Part shown: piece after piece, positions 8,179 to 17,027 of the stretch
Layout of the letters: the number at the start of each line of letters is the position of its first letter
Position numbering within the stretch: position 1 is the stretch's first letter
The notes under the pieces: model-generated
The model's database searches: none
Told to the model about the DNA's origin: nothing
The model's input: only the letters and a program-made list of their open reading frames with translations
Made by a program: the position numbers and the translations under genes
DNA from: Corynebacterium singulare
GTDB taxonomy: Bacteria > Actinomycetota > Actinomycetes > Mycobacteriales > Mycobacteriaceae
DNA length: 64,000 nt
Direction: 5' to 3'
Assembly: GCF_000833575.1 (NCBI RefSeq)
Contig: NZ_CP010827.1
Span: forward strand, 620,001-684,000

Positions 8179-9468
8179 TTAGCTGTCCTTGAGGGTGGAA
8201 CTGTCATCGACGACATCGTTGACGGCGTTGGCGGCGCCAGGAGAGTTTCCAACCGCGGCGCCAGCGGCGACCTTTTCGCGCGGGGACATCGAGGAATCGA
8301 CGGACTCGGCCTCGGCATCCCAATCATCGTTGACGTTCTTGGCGTCGACCGGGTTGCGGCGTGCGCGCATGAGGATAAGGGCGACCATGCCGAGGAGGAG
8401 GACGAGGTCAACAATGGCACCGACCATTGTGGTGGAAACGGTGGAGACGCCTTCAGCAATCCACCAGGTGGCGAATCCAACGAACGCTGCACACGGCAGA
8501 GTGATGAGCCATGCGGCAGCCATGCGCATGGCCACACCCCAGCGAACCTGTGCGCCCTTGCGTCCCAAGCCGGTACCCAGAATAGAGCCTGTGGACACGT
8601 GGGTTGTCGACAGTGCCATGCCGCCGGTGGCGGAGGTCAAAATGATGGCAGCAGACGTTGCCTCGGCGGCCATGCCCTGCGGGGATTCGATCTCAACGAG
8701 GCCCTTGCCCAGGGTGCGGATGACGCGCCAACCGCCAGACATCGTGCCGGCTGCAATGGCTACGGCACAGGCGATGATAACCCACGTCGGAATGCGTGCA
8801 TCAGAGTTGGCCTCACCGGCAGCGACGAGGGCGAGGAAGATAACGCCCATGGTTTTCTGGGCATCGCCGGTACCGTGCGCCAGGGAAACCAAGCAGGCGG
8901 TGACGATCTGGCCGTGGCGGAAGTGTTCGTTCTTAACTTTTTCGGGGATGGTATTCGTTACCCAGTAGACCAGTGCGGTGCCGCAGGCCGAAACCATGGC
9001 GGCAATGAAGGGGGAGGCAACAGCTGGGATAATGATCTTGCCGACGATGGAAGACCATGCCACACCGCCCGTGCCGAGGGCTGCGAAGGCGGCGCCGATG
9101 AGTCCGCCGAACAGAGCGTGGGAGGAAGAAGAAGGCATTCCCAGCAGCCAGGTGAAGAGGTTCCAGGAAATGCCGCCAATGAGGCCGGTGAAGACGACCA
9201 TGAGGAGGGCGTCGCCATCGGCAGGGACAGACATATCGTAGGAATCGAGATTCACAATTCCCTTGGCCACCGTCGCAGCAACGTTCACGGACAGGAACGC
9301 GCCGACGAGGTTAAGGACTGCGGAAATGGCTACTGCTGTAAATGGCTTAAGGGCACCGGTGGCGATGGATGTGGCCATGGCGTTGGCGGTGTCATGAAAA
9401 CCATTGGTGAAGTCAAAGGCCAAGGCGGTAATCACCACGATGGCGAGAATGATGAGTGTCGCTGACAC
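8179..9468 (-). CDS. pit: Inorganic phosphate transporter, Pit family
   Basis: A 429-residue integral membrane protein of the PiT family, a proton- or cation-coupled low-affinity phosphate/metal-phosphate importer. Both family signatures are present: FDFTNGFHDTANAMATSIATGAL in the first helix region and SLAHGTGDAQKTMGV in the second half, reflecting the internal duplication. About ten hydrophobic segments are visible. The C-terminal 60 residues are soluble and rich in D, S and A, which is longer than in many members. The start is GTG. Head of a two-gene operon with the 100-residue membrane protein. Confidence 0.93.
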   Translation of the reverse strand: MSATLIILAIVVITALAFDFTNGFHDTANAMATSIATGALKPFTAVAISAVLNLVGAFLSVNVAATVAKGIVNLDSYDMSVPADGDALLMVVFTGLIGGISWNLFTWLLGMPSSSSHALFGGLIGAAFAALGTGGVAWSSIVGKIIIPAVASPFIAAMVSACGTALVYWVTNTIPEKVKNEHFRHGQIVTACLVSLAHGTGDAQKTMGVIFLALVAAGEANSDARIPTWVIIACAVAIAAGTMSGGWRVIRTLGKGLVEIESPQGMAAEATSAAIILTSATGGMALSTTHVSTGSILGTGLGRKGAQVRWGVAMRMAAAWLITLPCAAFVGFATWWIAEGVSTVSTTMVGAIVDLVLLLGMVALILMRARRNPVDAKNVNDDWDAEAESVDSSMSPREKVAAGAAVGNSPGAANAVNDVVDDSSTLKDS

Positions 9469-9742
9469 GTGCGGGAGCCCTTTCAGGACTAGGGGACCAA
9501 TCTACAAAAAGGCCAGCGTGTGGTGCACTCGTTGCAGAAGGTGGTGCCTCGAAATGCATGCTAACCGGGGAAAACACTAGTCCTAACGAGGTGGTGGGCC
9601 AACTGTGATGGTTACAGGCTCCTACCTGCGAAAACACAAATTATGTTTGATGAATTGGTCATAAATCTATATAAAATTTTGAAAATTTACGCATCCGTAC
9701 ATGTAGAGTTTACTGTTCATTTACCGAACGTGGGTGAGCGGG
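9469..9742. promoter_or_regulatory. Intergenic region between treS-like gene and pit
   Basis: No gene is seen. Bases 9640-9700 are markedly AT-rich (for example ataaatctatataaaatttt), which fits the leftward pit promoter region and perhaps upstream activator binding. No terminator hairpin is obvious for any neighbouring gene. Confidence 0.4.
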
Positions 9743-11245
9743 TTAGACCTCCACAGGAAGCCACGTATAACCAAAAGGTCCCAGATCCACGGGTCCCAGA
9801 TCCACAGTGTGCTCGGTGAAATTATGCAGACACAGTAACTCGCCGCGCTGGAAACCCAACACACCAGCATGGCCCGTTTCCACCGCCTCGAAAGGCGCGG
9901 TGCCGAGTTCCGGATGTGCCTTGCGCTGCTGAACGAGACCGCGCAGGCGGTGGAGGAGAGAGGCGTCGTCGGCAAGCTGCTCCTCCACCGAAATCCCCAC
10001 GCCACCGACGATGGGACGGCGGGTGTGCGCGGCTGTACTGAAACCAGCGCCCTCGCCCGGCTCCCACTGCATGGGTGTGCGTACTGCATCTCGGTCGGGC
10101 AGTTCGGGGGCATCGTTCATGCCGATCTCATCGCCGTAATAGAGGAACGGTGCGCCCGGCAGCGTCATGAGCAGTGAGTAGAACAGCTCAATCTTGCGGT
10201 AATCGTTGCCTAGCAAAGGAGCTAGGCGCCGAGCGATGCCCACGTGGGCGCGCATCTGATCATCCGGCAGGTAGTGCTCATACATGATGGCGCGCTGGTC
10301 TTCACTGACCATCTCCAGTGTCAGCTCGTCATGGTTGCGCAGGAACGTGCCCCACTGGCAGCCCTGTGGCAGCTCGGGGAGTTCATCCATGATGTCGTAC
10401 ACCGGGGTGGCGTCGCCCAGCGCTAGCGCCTGGTACAACCGCGGCATCACCGGGAAGTTGAACACCATGTGGAAGCGATTGCCCGAGCCATAAAACTCCA
10501 TGGTCTCTTCCGGCGGCTGGTTGGCTTCCGCGATCATGATGGCCTCGGGATAGTTCTCATCGAGGAAGGCGCGGACCTTTTCGACAAACTCGACTGTTTC
10601 AGGGAGGGACTCGCCGCCCAACCCATCGCGTTCATAGAGGTAGGCGATGGCATCGAGGCGGAAGCCGTCCACCCCCTTGTCCAACCAGAAGGAGAGGATG
10701 TTGAAAACTTCCTCGTGAACCTTCGGGTTGTCATAGTTGAGATCCGGCTGGTGCGAGTAGAAGCGGTGGAAATAATACTGCTTGCGCTCCGGATCCCACG
10801 CCCAGTTGGAGGTCTCCGTATCAGTGAAAATGATGCGAATTTCCGGGTACCGCAGCGGATCATCGCCCCACACGTAATAGTCGCCGTAGGGGCCATCCGG
10901 ATCTGTGCGGGAGGCCTGGAACCACGGGTGATCGCTCGATGTGTGGTTGAAAGCCAAGTCCGTCATGAGACGCATGCCGCGCGCATGGAGCTGGTCGACG
11001 AGCTCGTCGAAGTCATCCATCGTTCCATAATCCGGGTGGATGGAGTAGTAATCAGCAATGTCATAGCCGTCGTCCCGCAGCGGCGAGGCGTAGAACGGCG
11101 AGAGCCACAGGCAATCGACGCCCAACCACTTGAGGTAATCAAGCTTCTCAATGACGCCGCGCAGGGTGCCGACGCCTTCGCCGCGGGTATCTTTGTAGGA
11201 GCCCACAAGGGCTTGGTAGAAGATGGCGTTATGGTGCCAGCTCAT
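9743..11245 (-). CDS. treS: Trehalose synthase-like GH13 enzyme
   Basis: A 500-residue GH13 alpha-glucosidase/isomerase most like trehalose synthase (maltose-trehalose interconversion). Typical pieces are GYDIADYYSIHPDYGTMDDF, DLAFNHTSSDHPWF, GDYYVWGDDPLRY, FHRFYSHQPDLNYDNP, the nucleophile region GFRLDAI, the acid/base region IMIAEANQ and the stabiliser FLRNHDEL. The last 60 residues form the beta-sandwich end domain. It lacks the maltokinase extension seen in some fusions and is a little shorter than the 550-600 residues usual for TreS. It overlaps the preceding small gene by ATGA, so it is the last gene of the sugar uptake operon. A related glucosyl hydrolase activity is possible. Confidence 0.85.
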   Translation of the reverse strand: MSWHHNAIFYQALVGSYKDTRGEGVGTLRGVIEKLDYLKWLGVDCLWLSPFYASPLRDDGYDIADYYSIHPDYGTMDDFDELVDQLHARGMRLMTDLAFNHTSSDHPWFQASRTDPDGPYGDYYVWGDDPLRYPEIRIIFTDTETSNWAWDPERKQYYFHRFYSHQPDLNYDNPKVHEEVFNILSFWLDKGVDGFRLDAIAYLYERDGLGGESLPETVEFVEKVRAFLDENYPEAIMIAEANQPPEETMEFYGSGNRFHMVFNFPVMPRLYQALALGDATPVYDIMDELPELPQGCQWGTFLRNHDELTLEMVSEDQRAIMYEHYLPDDQMRAHVGIARRLAPLLGNDYRKIELFYSLLMTLPGAPFLYYGDEIGMNDAPELPDRDAVRTPMQWEPGEGAGFSTAAHTRRPIVGGVGISVEEQLADDASLLHRLRGLVQQRKAHPELGTAPFEAVETGHAGVLGFQRGELLCLHNFTEHTVDLGPVDLGPFGYTWLPVEV

Positions 11246-11427
11246 CGGAGATCCTTTTGTTTAGCCCGCCATAGGAGGTACTCCGCCAGCACGAGTGCGC
11301 CGGCAAGGAACCCCGGCCAGAGGGCGGGGGAGGGCTGGAAAAGATTGAGAACTGCCTGCACAAGCGCGAGGAAGGCGAAGAAACCGATGAATCCTAGCGC
11401 GGTGTCCCAGAGCAGTGCACGGCGCAT
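11242..11427 (-). CDS. Small membrane protein of the sugar uptake operon
   Basis: A 61-residue protein with two hydrophobic segments (about 8-30 and 35-52) and a basic tail (WRAKQKDLR). The start ATG overlaps the stop of the permease gene upstream (TAATG) and its stop overlaps the next start (ATGA), so translation is coupled on both sides. The C. glutamicum trehalose uptake locus (tus) also contains a small membrane protein gene between its transport genes. Its role is unknown. Confidence 0.75.
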   Translation of the reverse strand: MRRALLWDTALGFIGFFAFLALVQAVLNLFQPSPALWPGFLAGALVLAEYLLWRAKQKDLR

Positions 11428-12248
11428 TAGGCCTTGACACCTCCGGCGGTCAGGCCAGCGACGATGCGGTGCTGGAAAATGAGCACCATGATGATGAGCG
11501 GAATCGTCACCAACGCGCCGGCCGCCATCGTGGCAGCGTAGGGGTACTCGAAGGCCGAGGGGCCAGAGAAACGTGCGATGGCCACGGTGACGGGCTCTGT
11601 GCCGGTCGTTGACAGCTGCTTGGCCAACATGAACTCGTTCCACGTCGTGATGAATGCGATGATGGCGGTGGTGAACAGCGCCGGCGCGGCGAGAGGTAAG
11701 AGCACGAGGCGGAAGGCCTGGCTTCGTGAAGCCCCGTCCACCCGCGCGGCTTCCTCCAATTCCCATGGCAGCTGGCGGAAGAAACTCAGGAGCGTATAGA
11801 CCGTCAGCGGCAGCGCGAACGAGATATTCGGAATGATCATCGCGCGGTAGGTGCCAATCCAGTTGAGGTCACCGAACAACTGGAAGAGCGGGGTAACCAG
11901 AGCAATGGCAGGGAACATGGAAGCGGCCAGGATAATGCCTGTGACCACACCTTTTCCGGGAAAGTCATACCGCGCCAAGGCATAAGCGGTAAACACGCCA
12001 ATGAGTACGGCCACCGCGGTGGTAGCTAGGGAGATGAGCAGGGAGTTGCCCAGCGCGTTGAGGAAGTCATTGCCTTTATCCGTTGCTAGCGCGTCACGGA
12101 AGTTATCTAGGGTGACATGTGTGGGCCACGGCGTGGTGTCGAAGGTGTGGGCCTTATCGCGCAGGGCGGTGACGACCATCCAGTAAAACGGTGCGAGGCC
12201 CCAAAACATGATGAAGAGGATGCCAAGGTAGTGGCCAAACTTTTTCAT
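11427..12248 (-). CDS. tusG: Sugar ABC transporter permease (MalG/SugB/TusG type)
   Basis: A 273-residue inner-membrane permease of the MalG type with six membrane helices. The EAA loop is visible as ELEEAARVDGASRSQAFRLVLLPLAAP (about residues 160-190), which contacts the ATPase. It works with the permease encoded 4 bases upstream, the lipoprotein and the ATPase in this operon. By gene order and similarity to the C. glutamicum tus system the substrate is probably trehalose; maltose cannot be excluded. Confidence 0.88.
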   Translation of the reverse strand: MKKFGHYLGILFIMFWGLAPFYWMVVTALRDKAHTFDTTPWPTHVTLDNFRDALATDKGNDFLNALGNSLLISLATTAVAVLIGVFTAYALARYDFPGKGVVTGIILAASMFPAIALVTPLFQLFGDLNWIGTYRAMIIPNISFALPLTVYTLLSFFRQLPWELEEAARVDGASRSQAFRLVLLPLAAPALFTTAIIAFITTWNEFMLAKQLSTTGTEPVTVAIARFSGPSAFEYPYAATMAAGALVTIPLIIMVLIFQHRIVAGLTAGGVKA

Positions 12249-12252
12249 GGGG

Positions 12253-13227
12253 TTACTCCTTATCCTTCTTCTCGCGGGTAGCTCCTGAGATATCAGCGCC
12301 CAGGAAGCGCACGAGAATGAATGCCACGGCGAAAATCAAGAGGAAGATGAGCGTGGACAGAGCGGAAGCCGAGTTGAAATGGCCCTGGCGCATATCCTCA
12401 ACAACGAGCTGAGAAATCGTGGCGGTGGGGGAATTGGAGGACGCCGAAATCATGATGACAGGTAGGTCGTACATACGCAGCGCGTCGAGGGTACGGAAGA
12501 GAACCGCCACCATCAGTGCCGGCTTCACCAGTGGAAGGGTGATGGTAAAGAAGGTCTGGATACGGGAAGCGCCGTCGACACGGGCGGCATCATAGACATC
12601 CCGCGGAATCATTTGCAGGCCCGCCAGGATGAGGAGGGCCATAAACGGCGCAGTCTTCCACACATCCGCGATGATGACTGCGAGGCGTGCGTAGAAAGGG
12701 TCCGTTGTCCACGCAATGCGCTCACCAATGAGCGAGTTGACGATGCCATCCGGGGCAAACATGAACTGCCACAGCTTTGCCGTCACAGCGGTTGGAATGG
12801 CCCATGGGATGAGCACGGCCGCGCGAACGAGGCCGCGACCGCGGTACTCGCCGTTCATGACGAGCGCCATGAACATGCCGAGGACGGTCTCCAAGGCCAC
12901 GGTGACCACGGTGAAGAAAAGCGTAATTTTCAGTGCCGGCCAGAAGTCTGTGGCAATAACACCATCCGGGCACGTCGTAGCCTGGCCGGTGGCGGACATG
13001 CATTTGTTTGAGATCCAATAAAGGTAGTTCTCGAGGCCCGCGAAGGAGCCTTCCTCAAACACGCCCGTGGTGGGGTTGAGACGCTTATTGCCCTGGAAGG
13101 ACAACATGACAGCGCGCACGATGGGGTAGCCGATCACCACAGCCAACGCAATGAGCGCTGGTGCAATGAGCCCGGCTGCTTGCAGATACTGCTTGCGTGA
13201 TTGCGCAGTACGCGGTGTACCAGCCAT
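12253..13227 (-). CDS. tusF: Sugar ABC transporter permease (MalF/SugA/TusF type)
   Basis: A 324-residue permease with six to seven membrane helices, longer than its partner because of a periplasmic loop (about residues 40-85) that contains two cysteines (CMSATGQATTC). The EAA loop appears as DVYDAARVDGASRIQTFFTITLPLVKPAL. It lies directly upstream of the second permease and downstream of the binding-protein gene, separated from the latter by an intercistronic hairpin. Assigned as the partner half of a heterodimeric trehalose-type importer. Confidence 0.88.
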   Translation of the reverse strand: MAGTPRTAQSRKQYLQAAGLIAPALIALAVVIGYPIVRAVMLSFQGNKRLNPTTGVFEEGSFAGLENYLYWISNKCMSATGQATTCPDGVIATDFWPALKITLFFTVVTVALETVLGMFMALVMNGEYRGRGLVRAAVLIPWAIPTAVTAKLWQFMFAPDGIVNSLIGERIAWTTDPFYARLAVIIADVWKTAPFMALLILAGLQMIPRDVYDAARVDGASRIQTFFTITLPLVKPALMVAVLFRTLDALRMYDLPVIMISASSNSPTATISQLVVEDMRQGHFNSASALSTLIFLLIFAVAFILVRFLGADISGATREKKDKE

Positions 13228-13346
13228 GCGATGCCTGCCTTTCTACGTTGTGAAGCTAATCGGGAACATAAGGGGACAGTTGTGAAAATCATAGCGGGTG
13301 ACTCGGACATGATGTTCAAGGCCGCTGTGCACCCAGATCGCAGAAA

Positions 13347-13384
13347 GGGGCGCGGGCAAGTCTCAGCGGACTCACTCGCGCCCC
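13347..13384 (-). terminator. Intercistronic hairpin between binding protein and permease genes
   Basis: GGGGCGCG and CGCGCCCC form the outer stem and AGTC/GACT an inner one. It lies 17 bases past the binding-protein stop, well inside the operon. It may act as a partial terminator or 3'-end stabiliser giving more lipoprotein than permease. Confidence 0.6.
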
Positions 13385-13400
13385 ACACTCGCGGGGAGGA

Positions 13401-14693
13401 TTAACCCTGCGACGCTGCCTCGATGGCGGCCTTCATGTCCTTCGTAGCGTCATCGACGGACTTGCCGGCGGTCAGTGCGGCGTAGGCGTTATCCTGCACG
13501 GCCTTGGAAATAGCGGTGTAGAACGGGGAGACTGGGCGCGGCGCTGCATTCTCCAGGGACTCCTTCAGGGCTGGGAGGTACGGGAATTCCTCGACCAAGG
13601 AGTCGTCATCGTAGATGGACGCCAGCACCGGCGGGAAGGAAGCCTCGGCGAAGGACTTCTGGTTCTCCTCGTTGATGATGAACTTCATGAAGTCCAGGGC
13701 CGTGGCCTTGTGCTCGGAGTTGATGTTGATGCCGTTGTTGTAGCCACCCAGGGTGGAGACACCAACACCATCTTTGCCCACCAGCGGCTGGACCTCGAAC
13801 TTGATGCCCTTTTCCTCAGCATTGGTGTACATGTACGGCCAGTTGATGGCGAAGGCCGTCTTGCCCTCGGTGAAGGCCAGGTTGGTCTCCTCTTCCGTTG
13901 CGGCGGTGGAGTCCTTGGAGATGGTGCCGTCCTCGTAGGCGTCAACAAGCGCCTGCAGGCCCTCCTTGGCCTCATCCGAATCGACGGTGACATTGCCCTG
14001 CTCATCCAGAATGGAGCCGCCCCAGCCCTCGATGAAGCCAGCGGTATTCACAGTCAGGCCCTCATACTGCTTAAGCTGCGTGGTCAGGCAGGAGGTGTTC
14101 TCCTTGAAGGCCTCACACGCGGAGGTGATGTCGGCGAACTTCTCCGGAGCCTTGTCAGCCAAGTCGGTGTTGCGGAAAAGCAGCTGGCCGTTGGTGTTCT
14201 GCGGCAGAGCGTAGAGGGTGCCGTTGTAGGTGGCGGAATCCACGGTGGGCTGCAGAAGGTCAGAGGTGTCAACCTCAAGGTCACCGGTCAGCGGGGCGAG
14301 CCACTGGTTGGCGGCAAAATCAGCGGTCCACACGACGTCGAGCGCCATGACATCGTAGTCAGAGTTTCCTGCCTGCAGGGACTGCACGAGGGTTTCGCGC
14401 TGCGCGTCTGCCTCGCCAGCGAGCTCCTTGAGTTCAACCTTCTCATCCGGGTGCTCGGCGTTCCATGCCTCAATGATGGGCGTGATCTTGTCAGTATCGT
14501 TCTTGCCCATGGCAAAGGTGATCGGGCCGCGGCCGTCACCGCCGTCCGTGGAGGCGGCCTCGGAGCCAGTGCTTGACGACGATCCCTCATCGCTCGACGA
14601 GCAGCCCGTCAAGGTCAGTGCAAGTGCTGCTGTGGTGACGACGACACCGCGACGGACAGTGCGCAGGGAGCTGTGGAGAAACGGCTTCTTCAT
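13401..14693 (-). CDS. tusE: Sugar ABC transporter substrate-binding lipoprotein (TusE-like)
   Basis: A 430-residue lipoprotein. The signal sequence has basic residues, a hydrophobic stretch and the lipobox LTGC at about residues 30-33, so Cys is lipidated and the protein is anchored to the outer face of the membrane. The rest is a family 1 solute-binding fold, with ITFAMGKNDTDKITPIIEAWNAEHPDEKV at the mature N-terminus. The ATG at 14693 is preferred because a GAAAGGTGA site precedes it. It captures the sugar for the two downstream permeases. The nearest known system by gene order is the C. glutamicum trehalose importer. Confidence 0.88.
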   Translation of the reverse strand: MKKPFLHSSLRTVRRGVVVTTAALALTLTGCSSSDEGSSSSTGSEAASTDGGDGRGPITFAMGKNDTDKITPIIEAWNAEHPDEKVELKELAGEADAQRETLVQSLQAGNSDYDVMALDVVWTADFAANQWLAPLTGDLEVDTSDLLQPTVDSATYNGTLYALPQNTNGQLLFRNTDLADKAPEKFADITSACEAFKENTSCLTTQLKQYEGLTVNTAGFIEGWGGSILDEQGNVTVDSDEAKEGLQALVDAYEDGTISKDSTAATEEETNLAFTEGKTAFAINWPYMYTNAEEKGIKFEVQPLVGKDGVGVSTLGGYNNGININSEHKATALDFMKFIINEENQKSFAEASFPPVLASIYDDDSLVEEFPYLPALKESLENAAPRPVSPFYTAISKAVQDNAYAALTAGKSVDDATKDMKAAIEAASQG

Positions 14694-14807
14694 AGAGTAT
14701 TCACCTTTCGGAAAACTTCTGGTGACTTCAAAATAGGGGATCAGATCCACTCCGCAAGCGGTTTTGACATTTATTTGACTTTCCGCGGGGGTGAAAGCTA
14801 CCCCCTG

Positions 14808-15797
14808 TTAGTTGTTAATGCGATCCCCAGTCTCGGGGTCAAAGCGGTGTGCCTCGCGCGGGTTGAAGCTGAGCACGACTTCTTCGCCGCGTGTCGGAAC
14901 CTCCCCGCGGGCACGAGCGACGAAGCGCTGTTCGCCCACGGTGACATACACGAAGGACTCCGCTCCAAGCTCTTCGACGAAATCCACGACACCAGGGAAG
15001 CCCAGTGGGCCCTTGTTGATGAACATCTTCTCCGGGCGCACGCCGATCCGGCCGCCGTTGTAGTCAAAGATGTTCATGGCTGGCGAGCCGATAAAACCGG
15101 CGACGAACTCGTTAGCGGGAGCATCGTACAGTTCACGCGGCGGGGCTACCTGCTGGAGCACGCCGTCCTTGAGCACAGCGACGCGATCCCCCATGGTCAT
15201 GGCCTCGACCTGATCGTGCGTTACGTAGACAGTCGTGGTGCCGAGACGCTGCTGGAGGCTGGCCAGTTCCGCACGGGTTTGGACGCGCAGCTTGGCATCC
15301 AGGTTGGAGAGCGGCTCGTCCATGAGGAAGACTTTGGGGTTGCGCACGATGGCTCGGCCCATGGCCACTCGCTGACGCTGGCCGCCAGAGAGATCCTTAG
15401 GCTTGCGCTTGAGGTATTCGGTCAGACCGAGGGTCTTTGCGGCTTCCTCCACTTTGGCTTTGATCTCTGCCTTAGGGCGCTTGGCCAGCTTGAGGGCGAA
15501 GCCCATGTTTTCCGCCACGGTGAGGTGCGGGTAGAGCGCGTAGTTTTGGAAGACCATCGCGATGTCACGCTCGCCCGGCTCGAGACCGGTGACATCCTTG
15601 TCATCGATGAGGATGCGGCCGCTGGAGACCGGTTCCAAACCGGCCAACGCGCGCAGCGTGGTGGATTTACCGCAGCCCGACGGGCCGACGAGGACCAGGA
15701 ACTCGCCATCGGCGATCTCCAGGTTGAGATCCTTCACCGTGGGGTTCTCGGCACGCGGATAGGTGATGCCGACGTTCTCAAAAGTGACCTTTGCCAT
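14808..15797 (-). CDS. tusK: Sugar ABC transporter ATP-binding protein (MsmK/UgpC/TusK type)
   Basis: A 329-residue ATPase that energises the importer. Walker [10 protein letters not shown] (about residues 39-47), signature [15 protein letters not shown], Walker [17 protein letters not shown] and the switch His in [11 protein letters not shown] are all intact. The C-terminal 100 residues are the OB-like regulatory domain of the MalK group. First gene of the leftward operon, diverging from birA with 75 bases between starts. One ATPase for two permeases implies a homodimer. Confidence 0.92.
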   Translation of the reverse strand: MAKVTFENVGITYPRAENPTVKDLNLEIADGEFLVLVGPSGCGKSTTLRALAGLEPVSSGRILIDDKDVTGLEPGERDIAMVFQNYALYPHLTVAENMGFALKLAKRPKAEIKAKVEEAAKTLGLTEYLKRKPKDLSGGQRQRVAMGRAIVRNPKVFLMDEPLSNLDAKLRVQTRAELASLQQRLGTTTVYVTHDQVEAMTMGDRVAVLKDGVLQQVAPPRELYDAPANEFVAGFIGSPAMNIFDYNGGRIGVRPEKMFINKGPLGFPGVVDFVEELGAESFVYVTVGEQRFVARARGEVPTRGEEVVLSFNPREAHRFDPETGDRINN

Positions 15798-15872
15798 GCA
15801 GTAACCCTAACACTCGGCACAGACACCACGACGCAGGTTCGAGCTGTGAGGCAGCGAGTAGGATCAGGCAGC

Positions 15873-16778
15873 ATGACAGCTTTAGATATGGACCGTATCC
15901 GCGAAGCCTTGGCGGAAGACTTCGCCGTCATCGAGTACACCGAGTCCACTGGCTCTACCAATACCGACCTCATGCAGGCAGACAAGGTGGCTGATGGCAC
16001 GGTGCTGCTAGCTAATGAGCAGCTTGCCGGCAAAGGCCGCTTGGGCCGTCACTGGGTCAGCCCAGCCGGATCGCAGCTCATTTTCTCTGTACTTATTCTT
16101 CCGGATTCGCTCGACCACTTGGGCACCCTGCCGCTGGCAGCGGGACTCGCTGTGACCGACTCCGTCGACGGTGCCGTCCTCAAATGGCCGAATGACGTGC
16201 ACATCGACGGCAAGAAGCTGTGCGGCATCCTCGCTGAAGCCGGCCCAGTGGGCGAGGCCTTCAAGTCCGCCCCGAAGACTGAGGTCTCCAAGGCTGAAGT
16301 GTCGAAGGCTGAGGTCTCCAAGGCCGAAGTGAACAAGGCGGAGCTCAACAAGGCTGAAATCAACAAGGCTGAAATCAACAAGGCCGAGGTGGCGCCGAAG
16401 ACCCAAGCAGCGAACCCGCCGTCCGCGCGCGTTGTCGTGGGTATGGGCATCAATGTCACGTTGACCCGCGAGCAGCTACCCATCGAGGCCGCAACGTCCT
16501 TGGCGCTGGAAGGCCTTGATACCGACCGCACGGAGCTCGCCATCACGGTGCTGAAGAACCTACGTCGCCGCATCAGCCAGTGGGAGAAGCAGGACCCGCA
16601 GCTCATGGCGGACTATCGCACGGTGTGCTCGTCCATCGGCCAGGAGGTCCGGCTCGAGGCTCCAGCCGGTAACGTCACCGGCACCGTTGAGGGTGTGGCC
16701 GATGATGGCCGCATCAATGTTGGTGGCGAATTTTATTCCGCCGGCGATGTCATCCACCTGCGGCCTGCTGCACAGTAG
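15873..16778 (+). CDS. birA: Biotin-protein ligase with a pentapeptide-repeat insertion
   Basis: A 301-residue class I biotin ligase that attaches biotin to carboxylase subunits. Visible motifs are ESTGSTNTDL, the biotinoyl-AMP loop GKGRLGRHWVSP, LKWPNDVHIDGKKLCGILAE and VVVGMGINV. There is no N-terminal DNA-binding domain. Between GILAE and the VVVGMGIN strand sits an insertion containing eight tandem KAExx units (residues 135-174), absent from ordinary ligases, which are about 260-270 residues. The start at 15873 is chosen because MTALDMDRIREAL fits the family; the frame upstream is antisense to tusK. Likely targets are AccBC and the BCCP protein at 34.7 kb. Confidence 0.92.
   Translation: MTALDMDRIREALAEDFAVIEYTESTGSTNTDLMQADKVADGTVLLANEQLAGKGRLGRHWVSPAGSQLIFSVLILPDSLDHLGTLPLAAGLAVTDSVDGAVLKWPNDVHIDGKKLCGILAEAGPVGEAFKSAPKTEVSKAEVSKAEVSKAEVNKAELNKAEINKAEINKAEVAPKTQAANPPSARVVVGMGINVTLTREQLPIEAATSLALEGLDTDRTELAITVLKNLRRRISQWEKQDPQLMADYRTVCSSIGQEVRLEAPAGNVTGTVEGVADDGRINVGGEFYSAGDVIHLRPAAQ
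16275..16394 (+). repeat. Eight tandem 15-bp units inside birA
   Basis: Eight in-frame units of 15 bases encode K-[AT]-E-[VLI]-[SNA]. The unit is aaggctgaagtgtcc-like, with synonymous and conservative changes. The 15-bp period keeps the frame under expansion or contraction, so copy number probably varies between strains. Confidence 0.9.
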
Positions 16779-16836
16779 CTTTGGTCGGGCGGGGCGTCGT
16801 CAAGCACGCGTCCTCTCTATGAGGCATTCGCTCAAA

Positions 16837-16930
16837 GGCATCTCTCAAAGGGCGTTTTCATCCCTAAAAACGCCATATGGAGACCCCACAAGGCGTTTTT
16901 AGAGGTAAACATGCCCTTTGACTGATGCCC
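16837..16930. repeat. Long imperfect inverted repeat (hairpin element)
   Basis: Arms of about 38 bases (16837-16874 and 16892-16930) flank a 17-base loop. The inner parts ctaaaaacgcc/ggcgtttttag pair perfectly, and caaagggc/gccctttg also match. The element fills the gap between birA and the next gene. It could be a MITE-like insertion or a structured terminator. Other GGCAT/ATGCC words lie just outside the arms. Confidence 0.65.
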
Positions 16931-17027
16931 TGTAGAAGATGCCCCGCGGGAGACGCTAAGCAGGTGCCCCTCTGCACCACCATGAACTGAGTGCCGCACA
17001 GTCGGCTTGCGTGAGCAGGTGGGTATC

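Noticed and set aside
14673..15872. Upstream extension of the birA frame to 701 codons
   Set aside because: It runs antisense to the ATPase gene; the ligase sequence begins at 15873.
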